Shown here piece after piece: positions 32,452 through 43,420 of a stretch of 64,000 nucleotides of DNA. The stretch is from contig JAJOZX010001080.1 in NCBI GenBank assembly GCA_023014485.1, positions 750,001 through 814,000 on the forward strand, read 5' to 3'. The stretch is from Bathynomus jamesi. Taxonomy: Eukaryota > Arthropoda > Malacostraca > Isopoda > Cirolanidae. Below the pieces are notes generated by a model, which saw nothing but the letters and a program-made list of their open reading frames with translations, had not been told where the DNA came from and ran no database searches. Position numbers and translations under genes: made by a program. Positions within the stretch are counted from its first letter, which is position 1. Every line of letters starts with the position of its first letter.

Positions 32452-35400
32452 AGTCCTTCTGAAGTTCTTGATAGTATTTTCCAACCCTTTGGTGTTGGTT
32501 CCCATTCTTCTGCACATTTGGCTTGTTGTTCTAGGAGAAATATTTTTGCAACTTTTCCTGGCAATTAATGTGGCTGGCACTCTCTCAGTGTCTATTTCTT
32601 CTGTCATACTATTCTCTCCAAAGTGCTGGGCTAGTTTGGTTATAGAAGTTTGTTGAGTTACTCTTGTGAGGTGGTATTCATGAAATGGAGCTATTGTAGG
32701 GTTAGAAATCTCCTCAGATACTGCCCAATGCTGATGGTCAATGATTGGTGCAGCTAGTTAACCTGTAAATCCCATCCCTCCCAATTTTCTTGGCAGGTAC
32801 AATCTGGGAAGACACTGGATCCAGTATGTTATTCTATTTAGAGCAAGGAATTTCCTGGGTTTATCCTTTAGTTTCTTCAGTTCTGATTGCAGCTAATCTA
32901 TTATCCCTTTACTATAATTAACAACAGGGATGGCAAGTTAATTTATAGCCATTATTTTGTTTTTTTTATGCAAGTTCGGTCTTGCAGATCTTTTTCAGCC
33001 TTTGCACATACTCTCCACTGATTTTCTCTTGCATTTGCCAATGTTCTATATTATCCTTCTCTTCCATTCCAAGGTATACTGGTATATTGTCTGCAATCAG
33101 ACAGTAAATAGTTTTTGGTGGTAGTGAGGCAGCAAATTGAGAAGTATTTATTTGGGAGATTTGTCTCATGAGTTTTAGGGATGAGGTTTGTATCTTGTAT
33201 GCTATTCTAGTGTTTCTTCTTCTCCCTGCAAAATTCTGTGAAAAGCACAAGTGTAATGCCATATTCTGTTTCAGCCAGAAATTTGGGAGCTTATCTAGGC
33301 CAGGTTTTTTGAAGTTGGATAATTTTGCCAATTTCTTTCTTACCTCCATCACAAATAATTCCTCCATTTCCAGTTTACACTCATTTGCTACTCTGATGGT
33401 CTCTATCCAGTCAGCATCCTGGGGCTTCAAAAAGAGGATTCCAGTATGACTCCAACTGACCTGATCTAGTGGGTCATGGACTATATTCTTTCTCTTGAGA
33501 TTTTGGTAAAAGCCTCTAGGGTTGGATGAAAATTGTTTGTTATGGTTTTTCATGTTTATCTGCTTTTGTTTATTCCTAATTCTAGTGGTTATGGCTGGGA
33601 TTCTTCCCTCCAATTCCAGCACCTTGTCATGTAATTCACTCTCTCACAAGTTCTCTTCTATTTTCCCTATTTATTTTTTTTTGTTTTCCTTGTTGTGAGA
33701 ATGCTCAAAAATATTGTTTTATTTGGTTCAGTTCATACGTGGCTTGTGTAAGTTGTTTAGTTAATTCAATTTTTCAGGAAAGAGGTTTTGGTTTACACTT
33801 GTGGTTTTGACTTGGGGGGAGGGGGGGTTGAAATTTGGGATGTTTCTTTTGCATATATAGGCCAGCAGTATAATTTATTTGATTAAGCTCAGTGAGATCT
33901 ATGTTGGATGAGACTAATCTATTAATTGCTACATTTACTCTGTATAACAGTTGTTTAAACTGTCTATTTTTACTAAGTTTGATCAGTTAGGGCCAGTTTT
34001 CCATATTCATGGTTTTAATAATTTCAATTAGATTTGCTAATTCTTCCTCTATTTCCATTTGCTGTAAATCTATATCTTCATGTCGTGGTGGTGGTGAGGG
34101 GGGAGGTGTTCTTGATCTGGCTGGGGAAGGTAATGAATCAAAGGATCCAGGCAAACTGGGTGGTAAGCCACCCATTCCTATCTGGTGGTTTGGATTGGTT
34201 AAAGAATGTTGGCTGGTGTGCTGCCTGCTTTGTGTATCCAATGAGCTATCAGATAAATCATCATCAATATTTTGGGCTATATCAAGGCACTGGAATAGTG
34301 GAATAGGGTTCATTATTTGGTTGGATTCATTGTGGATAAGCTTATCTATTTCATCATTCATGTATTCTATTTCTTGTTCACTGAATATTTTCTGGGCTAG
34401 GAAGTTGTGCTTCTGAGTAGTCAATCTTATAGCTGGAGTCTCTCTCTTACATGGGCAAAAGTGGAAGATGGTCTCTCCATTCCCTGTGATATCTTTCTGT
34501 TTTATGCTTCTGTCTGGCATACTTTGTAGCCCATATCAGTGTCCATTTCTTTTCTCTTGTCCACAATCTTTTCATTTTTTCCCTCTCTTTCTTCTCCTTC
34601 TCTGGCAATGTAGTCCTCATTTGCTTCCCTAAGGGCTTTTTGCTTGATGTGAATAATTTCCTCTGTAATGTACTTATGCGCTTGTGAGGCTAGTGATTGT
34701 AATTTTTTGACAGAAATGTTTCTCTTTTCTTCCAGTAGGTTGGCTTTTCTGATCTGTTCTACTATCATTACATTCTTTTGTCTGCTTCATTTCTCAAACT
34801 GCGAGTATTTGGAGCAAAGCAAAATTGTCTTTTCTTCAATGGTCCACTTTATCTTATCATACCCACATAGGGTTTTTTGGGGGCCACTTTTCATTGATAC
34901 TGCTAAGGTCCAGGGTCATTACTTTGACCTGGTGGGGTCCCCTGCAATGATCCCCTTCGTGAAGTTGTTTCTTCTCTGGGTTTGAGAAAAGTTGCACCAT
35001 TGCTCTCCTCACCCACACTTGTGTGTAAGCAGGTTGAGAGGACCTTTTTATCCTGAGCGACATCCTGCCAGTATGAGTTTTGCTTAGTAGATTTTCCATA
35101 TTTCTTTTTCTTTTAGGCGTTTAGTTGGGGTTACACATTTATGTTCCTCATAGCCTATTGCTAAACCCTTAGATGGTGGGACTGAAGACACCCGAGGAAT
35201 ACTTCCTGGTTTATACTCTTTTTAGTATTTTTAATAGCTGTAAGTGATGCTTCCACCCAAAGCCAAACACTTAAACTATATCTGAACTTGGCCTAGCATT
35301 GATTTGCCACTAGGATTACATTCTTTTCTTTTCTCCAATGGTCCAGTTTGTGTCATACTGATATACATTTCTTGTTGAGCCCATTGTCCAATGTAACTGC

Positions 35401-35690
35401 TGGGATCCAGGGTCAATACCTTGACCTGGTGGGATCCCCTGCATTGATCCCCTTGGTGAAGTTTTTTCTCCTCTGGGTTTGAAAAAAGTTGCACCATAGC
35501 TCTCCTCACCCACCCTGGTGCGTAAGCAGGTTGAGGGGACCTTTTTATCCTGGGTGATGTCCTGCCAGTGTGTGAGCTTTCCTTAGTAGACATTATGTCC
35601 CATTCTTGTTTGTGGAAAGTTACAGGTGGGAGGGGTTTCCCCCACACCCATCCCTTATTTTTAGTCACCTTTTATGGCATGCTGGGACCA
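32452..35690 (-). pseudogene. LINE copy A: N-terminal and reverse transcriptase part
   Basis: Read on the minus strand: a charged N-terminal region (about 34770-33990) with a Cys-rich spot FHFCPCKRETPA and Pro/Ser-rich DSLPSPARSRTPPPSPPP; a linker; then 33622-32966, with NPRGFYQNLKRKNIVHD, LSNFKKPGLDKLPNFWLK (LINE motif 'KAPGPD...FW.K') and a degraded LPPKTIYCLIADNIPVYLG. The remaining RT and endonuclease parts follow to 32452 and continue at 21108 after the Gypsy insertion. The family is the same as LINE copy B. A 5'-most segment is present twice (34860-35105 and 35355-35600). Several stops are present. Confidence 0.65.
34860..35600 (-). repeat. Imperfect tandem duplication in LINE 5' region
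   Basis: Minus-strand frames ending at 34857 and 35276 share SHTGR.S.RIKRS.QPAY, WVRRAMVQLFSNPE and HQVKV.TLD. The two copies are about 480 bp apart and roughly 85% similar at protein level. They may be duplicated 5' untranslated or promoter units of the LINE. Confidence 0.7.
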
Positions 35691-35851
35691 CATGGGAAGT
35701 TCCCTGTGTGGATTCTTTCATGCTCTTTGAGCCTATACTTTGTTGCTGCACTAAATGAACACACCCGACATTTAAGAAGCCTTTCTCCAGCGTGAATTCT
35801 TACATGGTTTTTAAGGCTAGAACACTGTGTTGCACTAAATGAATACTCCCT
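35672..35851 (-). pseudogene. Two zinc fingers downstream of the stop codon
   Basis: In the same frame as the exon ending at 35852, translation past the TGA gives a damaged finger (REYSFSATQCSSLKNHVRIH, first Cys replaced by the TGA) and then an intact C2H2 finger (LLKCRVCSFSAATKYRLKEH). The frame ends at a TAA (35672-35674). The TGA sits at a Cys codon position (TGT/TGC to TGA), so a longer protein was truncated by one substitution. Confidence 0.75.
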
Positions 35852-37558
35852 TCATTTAAAAGGTTTTCCTGTAGTGTGAGTTCTTAAATGTCTTACCAAA
35901 TTAATTGTTAACTTTGTTTTATATGAACAAATTGAACATTTAAATTTCTTCTTTTCTGTAAATTTACGATTCTCTCCTTTCTTAACATGAAATAAACCAC
36001 GAACATATGTTGCACCCAATGCACAATATCTTTCTGTTTGTTTATCATTAGTAGAAGACTTGTTCTTAAAGTTTGATTTTACTGCTATTCTTAAGTTTTG
36101 TTTAGGATGCTCCTGTGTTTTTGAAGGGTTTCTAACATCATTCAGTTCATCATCATTAATTTCCAGTCGTTTAAGCTTAACACGTGGAAATTCAGAACAT
36201 TCAATTTGTTTGAAAAGAATTTCCTCATCAATTTTAGCTCCTTGGTCTTGAAAATCTCTCTCTCTCTCTGAATCATTTTCATCTACAAGTTCAAAACTTT
36301 CTTTCAAAAACAAAGTTTTGGGGCTCTCAATTTCATTTTCAATAATGCTGAAATCAATTGGTTCCTCTTTTACAGAAACATCATCTATTAATTCATCTTT
36401 GATCTGACAACCCTGCCCTTTCAGAGTGAGGCTTTCATGGCCTCCAGTATGAACTCTTAAATGCACTTGAAGATGACTTTTCTGTGCTGCAGTGTAAGAA
36501 CAAATATCACATTTAAAAGGTTTTTCTCCAGTATGAATGCTTAAATGCTGTTGAAGAGTACTTTTCCGTGCTGCAGTGTAAGAACAAATATCACATTTAA
36601 AAGGTTTTTCTCCAGTATGAACTCTTACATGCTGTTCAAGAGTACTTTTCTGTGCTGCAGTGTAAGAACAAATATCACATTTAAAAGGTTTTTCTCCAGT
36701 ATGAACTCTTAAATGCACTTGCAGACAACTTTTGTATGCTGTAGTATAAAAACAAATATCACATTTAAAAGGTTTTTCTCGAGTATGAACTGTTAAATGC
36801 CGGTGAAGACGACTTTTCTGTGCTGTAGTATAAGAACAAGTATCACATTTAAAAGGTTTTTCTCCAGTATGAATTCTTAAATGCAGTCGAAGATTACCTA
36901 TCTGTGCTGTAGTGTAAGAACAAATATCACATTTAAAAGGTTTTTCTCCAGTATGAACTCTTAAATGCAATCGCAGACAACTTTTGTATGCTGTAGTATA
37001 AGAACAAATATCACATTTAAAAGGTTTTTCTCCAGTATGAACTCTTACATGCTGTTCAAGAATACTTTTCTGTGCTGCAGTGTAAGAACAAATATCACAT
37101 TTAAAAGGTTTTTGTCCAGTATGAACGCTTAAATGCAATTGCAGATGACTTTTGTATGCTGTGGTGTAAGAACAAATATCACATTTAAAAGGTTTTTCTC
37201 CAGTATGAACTCTTACATGCTGTTGAAGATTACATTTGCGTGCTGTAGTGTAAGAACAAATATCACATTTAAAAGGTTTTTGTCCAGAATGAACTCTTAA
37301 ATGCAATCGCAGACAACGTTTGTATGCTGTAGTGTAAAAACAAATATCACATTTAAAAGGTTTTTCTCCAGTATGAACTCTTAAATGCCTTCTAAGATTG
37401 TTCTCAAACTTTGTCCAATAAGTGCAAATATAACACTTAAATATAATTTTTTCTGTGAGTTGGTCTTTATGTTTTCCATTATGTTCAAAATTAAGTAAAG
37501 ACTTGGTTGTTTTAAGTTCTAATTTTGTTATTGGGTTCTGCTGCTTTGGGTTGGAATC
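35852..37558 (-). CDS. C2H2 zinc-finger protein, exon 3 (12-finger array plus fused paralogue tail)
   Basis: The exon begins after ATTTGCAG at 37559-37560 in phase 0 (DSNPKQQNPITKLELK). Twelve consecutive C2H2 fingers follow (consensus FKCDICSYTTA.KS.L..HLRVH joined by TGEKP linkers), from about residue 40 to 385 of the exon product. Next come an acidic stretch (IKDELIDDVSVKEEPIDF), LKESFELVDENDS and EILFKQIECSEFPRVKLKR, and a thirteenth finger FKCSICSYKTKLTINLVRH before the TGA. Such arrays bind DNA in the nucleus; the KEEP motif is a possible SUMO site. The part after finger 12 resembles exons 1, 2 and the start of exon 3 joined without introns. The exon links by phase to exons at 44386-44607 and 60403-60564. 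Confidence 0.85.
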   Translation of the reverse strand, partial: DSNPKQQNPITKLELKTTKSLLNFEHNGKHKDQLTEKIIFKCYICTYWTKFENNLRRHLRVHTGEKPFKCDICFYTTAYKRCLRLHLRVHSGQKPFKCDICSYTTARKCNLQQHVRVHTGEKPFKCDICSYTTAYKSHLQLHLSVHTGQKPFKCDICSYTAAQKSILEQHVRVHTGEKPFKCDICSYTTAYKSCLRLHLRVHTGEKPFKCDICSYTTAQIGNLRLHLRIHTGEKPFKCDTCSYTTAQKSRLHRHLTVHTREKPFKCDICFYTTAYKSCLQVHLRVHTGEKPFKCDICSYTAAQKSTLEQHVRVHTGEKPFKCDICSYTAARKSTLQQHLSIHTGEKPFKCDICSYTAAQKSHLQVHLRVHTGGHESLTLKGQGCQIKDELIDDVSVKEEPIDFSIIENEIESPKTLFLKESFELVDENDSERERDFQDQGAKIDEEILFKQIECSEFPRVKLKRLEINDDELNDVRNPSKTQEHPKQNLRIAVKSNFKNKSSTNDKQTERYCALGATYVRGLFHVKKGENRKFTEKKKFKCSICSYKTKLTINLVRHLRTHTTGKPFK

Positions 37559-37564
37559 CTGCAA

Positions 37565-38639
37565 ATGATTTATAAAATTAGTATACTTGGAACATTTGGT
37601 TTTTAGCCAATTACTCAGCTAAAACCAGAATATTTATGTTTCATATTTTTCCTGCTACAGAGAATGCAAACAAACTTCTCATTGATCAAAATACAAACAA
37701 TTTTTTAATTCTGCAGTTTACTGTGGTGTTTCTACACCATTCTTTTTTCACTATTAGTTTTTATTCAATGATTTGATTAAAATATTCTTGAATAATTCAT
37801 GGATGATTAGTTCTATATCAGCTAATTTCTAAGAATTTCTACACCATAAAGTGATCTTGTACTGCAAAGGATTTGCAGACAACCTATATTTTGTCTTGTT
37901 TGTGTGAGCAGATGAGTTAAGGGCTGATTTGATAAGCATTTGTATCTGTGTGTGGCTCAAGTCTGCCCACTCCTACCACAACTGGGAGGTACTGATGCCT
38001 CTGAGCTTCTGTAGCTTAAGTTTGCCTTACATTTACTATTATGGCAAAATATACTAACCCTCTTCCATACAAATTTAAAAATTCTCTATATTGATTAAAA
38101 TCATTTTGCCACTGAAATACCCTAACATTATCTAAATGTTATGGAAGTAAAATTCAGTTTATTAATATCTGGTTCAGAGACAATGTACAGAACAGTCAGT
38201 GAAGTATTTAGCTTAGTAAAGTAAGCTTGAAATGGGAACAAATTTTCTTAAAAAAAAGAAAAAACATGCTTCATTTGTTCTTTAAACCTGAGTTCAAAGT
38301 AATTTCAGTCAACCCAAATCATATGAATAACAATGATGATTTGGGGGGTTGTTTAACCTCAATAGTAATAGGTCCTATAATGAAAGGAATATATAGTTTT
38401 TTAGGCCCTGCCCATTATCCTACAAAGGTAAACCCATAGAAAACACTTTAATCACTGAAATCTGTGCTCAGTTGAGAGCCAAACCTAAATCCTTCACATT
38501 AACAATCCAATGCCTTTCATTGAAGCAGAGGGGGCCAAGGGTGAACGCCTGTAAAATACTCTCCCCTTCCCCAACAAGAGAGTACGAAAATCAAAGTCTA
38601 GAGTTTATGCAATGTTTGGACACATGGCACATCAAAACT
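37565..38639. other. Intron 2 of the zinc-finger gene, proximal part; old SINE near 38340-38530
   Basis: No coding signal. At 38340-38530 'ggggttgtttaacctc' and 'cactttaatcactgaaatctg' resemble, in inverse, parts of the SINE bodies at 2358-2563 and 4700-4862, so a decayed minus-strand SINE is likely. Confidence 0.5.
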
Positions 38640-38791
38640 TGAAAGTCAAAGATATGGGGAAAGATGGACTGAGGAAGGTTGTTTCAATGTTGACGAGTTC
38701 AGTAGATGAAGATTGAGAATACTGATTAACCCTTGTGTTACAGAGTTGGACAGAAAAGTGATGAGAATGTGTTGGAAGTCTGGTACTGCAT
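38640..38791 (-). pseudogene. CR1/L2-like LINE, 3' part (left of the inserted transposon)
   Basis: On the minus strand, THSHHFSVQLCNTRVNQYSQ, STELVNIETTFLSPSF and PISLTFKF end at a TGA near 38638. It continues in frame, across the insertion at 38792-42700, with the fragment at 42701-43420. Confidence 0.75.
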
Positions 38792-39034
38792 TAGGGTGTG
38801 TCAATTTTGGGGGTGAAATGACTAAATTGAAAATCATGTAATTTGGTAGTAAATTAATGTAATCATTTGGCATACAAAATAATATCCTTGCTTCAAAAAC
38901 AATAAAAAATAACTCCTACCTACATCAATTTTAATTCAAAAATAATATTTTTCCTTAAATTCATAACAAAATAACAAATGTGCGCAAACATCCTATCACC
39001 ATTTAAAGTGGCAATAAGATATCATTCAGAGTCT

Positions 39035-40792
39035 TTATTTGAAAGTAACCAATGCAGTTATGTCCTTTTTGCTGCAGTTCCTTGACATCAGCATTTGGCT
39101 TGCTACTTGCGCTTTGATGTAGCCTTCTTGACTCTCGTGACTGTAAACTTGACTAACTGCTTCTTTGACCATTTTCACACATCTTTCCACACTCTGAGTG
39201 TGAGAAGGCCACTTTGGCACTTGCATTGGGGCCTCTCTAAGTTGTGTTAAATCTTTGTTTGTTATACATGTTGTCAGAGGTGGCTCCAAAACTTCCGAAC
39301 TCAAGTTTAATTATGACAATTTCGTGGCATTGACGTTTATCGGAGGTACCTTCCTTGTCTGAACAGAGCAGTCTCCCAGTTGGTCATCATCTAGTGATGT
39401 TCCTCTAAGCTTTAGAATGATTTCCACAGCCTCAGTTCGCTCTTTGGTACATTGGCTGCAGAGTATTGCTTGCAAAACTGCCTCTGGCCTAGCATACCAA
39501 GCGGACCTTCTCACCACATGTAACACGATGTCCACCATTACTTTCTTTTGGGTTCTCAGTAGCTGTAATTGAAACAAGATGTGGTTGGGCACCTCCATCC
39601 ACATTGGATTAAGTTTTACATTGAACCAGTGAGGAAGATAAAACCCAATAATAAATTCAACAATCAACATCAAATTCTGTAGCATTTTGCCCTTCACTGC
39701 ATGTTTGGAAACCCAAATCCTGCAGAAACGAATCGCTGTAGTTAACCAATGACTGTGACTTACGGGTCCAATCTCCAAGAGAGCCAGATTTTGAGGCAAC
39801 TCTCCTGATCTGATTGCTTGAATAATACGATAAGCGTAAGATTGATCCATGCTGAGGTCTTTGATAACTTATTCAGACAACACTGGAAGGGGAGGGCCTA
39901 CTTTGACCTTTGGAAATTTTGTATTTATTTCTAATTCCGTTGCTTCATCTAGCGTGTTGCCAAGGAGGCCTGACCACTTGTTGCTCTTTGTAGGACCATC
40001 AAGTTCCTGGATGAGACGATGAAGGTTCAGATGGCATTTTGGAGCTATCATCTGATGTTGCTTCTTTCTGTTCATCTGAAGAGCTTTCAAAGAAGTGAGA
40101 AACCTCTTGATAGAGTCTTCATCTCTTTGGGTGGCTTCTTCACTCTTCTTTTTCTTCCTTTCTTCCCCCTCTTGGATTTTCTCTTTTTTCTTAGCAATAA
40201 CAATCTGTTTTTTGGTTTCTGAATAATCTGCTGAACCAATCTGCATACTTCCTTGGCCTCCTGCCTTTGTTCTCTGCTCCTTTATGAAAGCCAGCTCCAA
40301 AACAGCGATCTTCTTCTCACGAGGACAGCAACAATCAATATGTGGGTGAGGTTCTCTTCTGCATGAGGGAGAACAATTGGCTTCAGAACACAATTCTATG
40401 GGACACTGGCAGTTGAAAATGTCAAGAAGAGTATCAAGTATGTGCAAAAATTTATTTTTCTTTGCTAGTTTTCCTTTACCAAGTGATGTCTCAACTGCTT
40501 TGTGTGACAGCTTTGTTAATTTTAGCTCAATAGTTCTATACTGATTGAGTACAGGTGGTTTGAACAACACATTAGCTGTTTTCCACTGATGCAGAAGAGG
40601 GGGAATCATGTCCCTTATGAGCTCTTTCTCTGTGTAGTTCCTTCTATCCTTTGTATTTTGTTCATGAAGGAGTAACCATAGTATCAGCATGTCTTGCACT
40701 GTTGGTAGTTCTGATACGGGAAGCTCCTTGCCTGTACCGATTAACAGGCTCAAATGGCATGATGACTGACTTCTTGTCTTCAATTTTAGCAT
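39035..40792 (-). pseudogene. Type-2 unclassified transposase-like gene, C-terminal half preserved
   Basis: The frame from the ATG at 40790-40792 to 39035 is one continuous reading frame (586 codons) broken only by two TAA codons (39869-39871 and about 39307). It starts after a splice acceptor (TTCTTTTCAG at about 40806), as in the copy at 9617. Features: PTVQDMLILWLLLHEQ; a Cys/His cluster (CQCPIELCSEANCSPSC...PHIDCCCP); a KKKEKIQEGEERKKKK coiled region; LIQELDGPTKS; IGPVSHSHWLTTAIRFCRIW; FYLPHWFNVKLNP; WYARPEAVLQAIL; and a terminal PKWPSHTQSVERCVKMVKEA. The section carrying the DN..N..G and C.LH.NEL motifs (present in the 9617 copy) is deleted here. Function is not proven; a transposase is inferred from the TIR context. 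Confidence 0.7.
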
Positions 40793-40971
40793 CTTAGGAA
40801 TATCTGAAAAGAAAGAAAAACATTTAAGTATTTTATATCAATTACGATGTTTCAAAGTTTAGTCATTCGATGTTCTAAAATTCAATAAAAAAATATTTCA
40901 TGGGATTACAACATAATTAGACAGAAGAATATGATAATAAATAATTGTAATAATCAATAATACCGGTCTGC
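40793..40971. promoter_or_regulatory. Intergenic gap between two divergent genes
   Basis: 179 bp between opposite starts. On the minus strand it includes the acceptor side of the type-2 gene's leader intron (a pyrimidine run then CAG, about 14 bases before the ATG). No TATA box can be named with confidence. A bidirectional promoter is an inference from the arrangement. Confidence 0.35.
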
Positions 40972-41650
40972 ATGAAAATCGATTTCTTTATTTTGAGTTG
41001 TGATTCTGAAGCAGTTTGCTGCACTGAATTAAAAAATGCTTATTTTGGAATTAAATTAGGAGATCAAGACAAAAGTTGGGCTCCACACAAGGTTTGTCTT
41101 ACGTGTGTTGCGACACTAAGGAATTGGAGCAAAGGTAAAAAGAAAAGTTTGCCATTTGGGATCCCTATGGTATGGCGCGAGCCTAGAAACCATACCGATG
41201 ACTGCTACTTCTGTTCTTGCAATGTTAAAGGTTATAATGCAAAGAATAAAGAGAGCCTTCAATACCCAAGTCTTCCATCTGCAATAAGGCTGGTACCCCA
41301 TGGTCCAGAAGTTCCTATTCCCTGCCCACCCGAGAGTCTGGATCAATATAATTCAGATTCTGATTCAGCTCCAAATCCAGACAATGATGATGTTTATGAA
41401 CAGCCAACAGCTGACTGAGATCCTAAACCATTAACCCAAGCTGAACTAAATGACTGTCAGGGATTTGAATCTGCCTAAGGACTCTGCAGAACTTTTGGGG
41501 TCTAGATTGCAGGAGAACAATTTATTGGCATCCGACACATACTTTGGAATAAGTCCTGAAATGTTTGCAAGTAAAGAAGGTAAATATATTTTGTTTCTTT
41601 CAGTTATTTTTTTATTCTTTCATAAACAAGCAATATGCTTGTCCAAGAGC
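40972..41650 (+). pseudogene. Type-1 unclassified gene, N-terminal fragment
   Basis: The frame carries the type-1 signature: KLGDQDKSWAPHKVCLTCVA, LPFGIPMVWREPRNHTDDCY with FCSCNVKGYNAKNK, PSAIRLVPHGPEVPIP and KPLTQAELND. A one-base shift near 41455 brings in RDLNLPKDSAELLGSRLQEN, which ends near a donor-like AAG/GTAAAT (41580). The first Cys pair (CYICGK in the other copies) is damaged, and everything after about residue 200, including the CGDLK and WDSR motifs, is absent. The neighbouring type-2 gene is divergent. Product function is unknown; similarity to the copies at 47426 and 61828 is clear. Confidence 0.7.
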
Positions 41651-41904
41651 TAGGAGCTATTTAATTCTGCTTTAATTAGGTTTTACTCTATCACCTAAAG
41701 ATTTCGTGCTACAAGGGGTGTTGTAATACCTCATCTGTCCCTAAATGTTAACCACCCATTGATGGGAGGGGAGAGAGTATTTTGCTGGGAATGGGACTGG
41801 TTGTTATATATATTTACCCTACATTAGTTTTAAATTGATAATTATTTAGTTTCGTAAAAATTAGTCATTGCCAATGTACAGGCAGTTTTTACATAAATTT
41901 CTTA

Positions 41905-42010
41905 TGTTCTTGTGGTTTGGAACCCACGTAAAATTGTAGGTCCCCTCCACCACCACGGAGGACATACACAATGCACAATTACGAACACAGTTAGGTAGAC
42001 CAGCCATGAG
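41905..42010 (+). mobile_element. SINE body fragment
   Basis: 'ggtttggaacccacgtaaaattgtaggtcccctcc' matches the body of the 5S-headed SINE (gttcgagtcccacgtaaagctgtaggtcccctcc). The head is missing. Confidence 0.65.
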
Positions 42011-42700
42011 TGGATCCTAGGGTCTTTGTTGGTCTGAAACATTATAACATTATTATGTAAGCGTTACTGTAGTCTATAACAACAAAATTTATGGTTTAGC
42101 ATGTGCAATCCAATGTTGGTCTCGATAAGATGGTTCACATTTGGGGATAAATGGGGGATTTATGACACCCTGTAGTAAGAAAACCATACGTGATAGGGAA
42201 AAACTAACTATATTTTTGAGATTGGCGCACTCAAATTATATAGAATCACCAACTAGTTTGTAAAAATCAATCGACAAGTTTTCAAATGTGTACTGGTGTA
42301 ATCCATACTTACAGTTAAACTGTAGTATTCATCTAGTAGAATAACTATGAAGTAGGTACAAGAGCAATAACAGCAAGCCACCATCTATGACATCTAAGAG
42401 GCAACTGAGAGTGAGGGACAGTTCTATTCATGTTGTGACTTGTACATTTTACAACAACTATATGACCTTGAAAACACTCCATATGCGATCAGTGGGATAA
42501 TTCTGTGACAGATGAATAGTTAATCAATTTATGTCCCATTATTTAGTAAAAGAGTAAATTTCTGAAACTTTAAGGTAAAATTGATGTAGGTGAGGGTTAT
42601 TTCATTTCATTTTGGTTGGCCAATTTCAAGTTTTGACATGAAAAGACTATTTTCACTACCAAAATTGATTTGAAAAAGTTGACAAACTTGACACACCCTA

Positions 42701-43420
42701 GTACTGCATGCTCTCATTAAAGGAGGCAACATACTGTTAATGTGTTCAGAAGAGCAGTGTCTGTCATAGCAGAAACAGTAAAGAGTGAGGAAACATTGCA
42801 GTGAAGAAAAAAAAATGGAGAGAGGCAGTATGAGGTGGAAAATTGATGAAACAAAAAGCCCTTGACTACACACAGTCAAGTAGAGCTGTGTGGGTTTACT
42901 CTGCCCAGTTCCTCACAGGAGGAAATGAGACTCCTCCCTGTACAGAGACAGCAAATGAGTGGGGATGAAGAAACTGCAGATTCAGCACAACACAACCTCT
43001 AAGAAGCTGTTTTACAAGGAAACACCATGAATGTTACAGAAAGAGGAAGGATCAAGTTGTGTATTGTTAAAGATAAGGAGATAGTTACGTGGAAGATTAT
43101 GAGGAGTAGACAAATGAAGGAACTGAGTTTTTGAGACATTGAAAGCCACAAAGATTTTTCTGTCCCAATCAGAGACAGCAGAAAAATCAGGTGTCTGGTT
43201 TGTCATAGCTGATTCATGCAAAGCATGGAGTAATTGTTGAGTTTTGTGAAGTGAGTACAGAAATGAAAAGTGGAATTATTGGTATCGGAGTGGATAGGAT
43301 CAGAAGTACAACTTAAAAGATTATTAGTTAATAAATAAAAGGAAGTGTGTGACAGGACAGGCCTCTGAAGAACACCACTATTAATAGCCTTTGGAGAAGA
43401 ACAGTGGTCATTCAAAAACT
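42701..43420 (-). pseudogene. CR1/L2-like LINE reverse transcriptase fragment (right of the inserted transposon)
   Basis: On the minus strand the order is AINSGVLQRPVLSHTSFYLL, NNLLSCTSDPIHSD, DFSAVSDWDRKIFVAFNVSK, TQFLHLSTPHNLPRNYLLIF and NNTQLDPSS, then HCSSEHINSMLPPLMRACST, which meets the insertion point. These are palm and thumb segments of a non-LTR RT; the catalytic DD is mutated (SDTNNS). It is an old fragment split by the 38792-42700 element. Confidence 0.8.

Larger units (their letters stand above)
38792..42700. mobile_element. 3.9-kb DNA transposon with two divergent unclassified genes and 9-bp target duplication
   Basis: TIRs TAGGGTGTGTCAA (38792) and TTGACACACCCTA (ending 42700). 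The 9-bp sequence GTACTGCAT flanks both ends (38783-38791 and 42701-42709). Removing the element and one copy of the duplication restores an open LINE frame, which confirms the borders. It contains a type-2 gene on the minus strand (39035-40792), part of a type-1 gene on the plus strand (40972-41650), and a SINE fragment (41905-42010). The 179-bp gap between the two gene starts may be a shared promoter region. The superfamily is not assigned: the 9-bp duplication recalls MULE, the protein pattern recalls hAT. Confidence 0.85.

Noticed and set aside
34009..34416. Plus-strand 135-codon frame
   Set aside because: It is the antisense of the Pro/Ser-rich minus-strand LINE frame; codon pattern and motifs support the minus strand.
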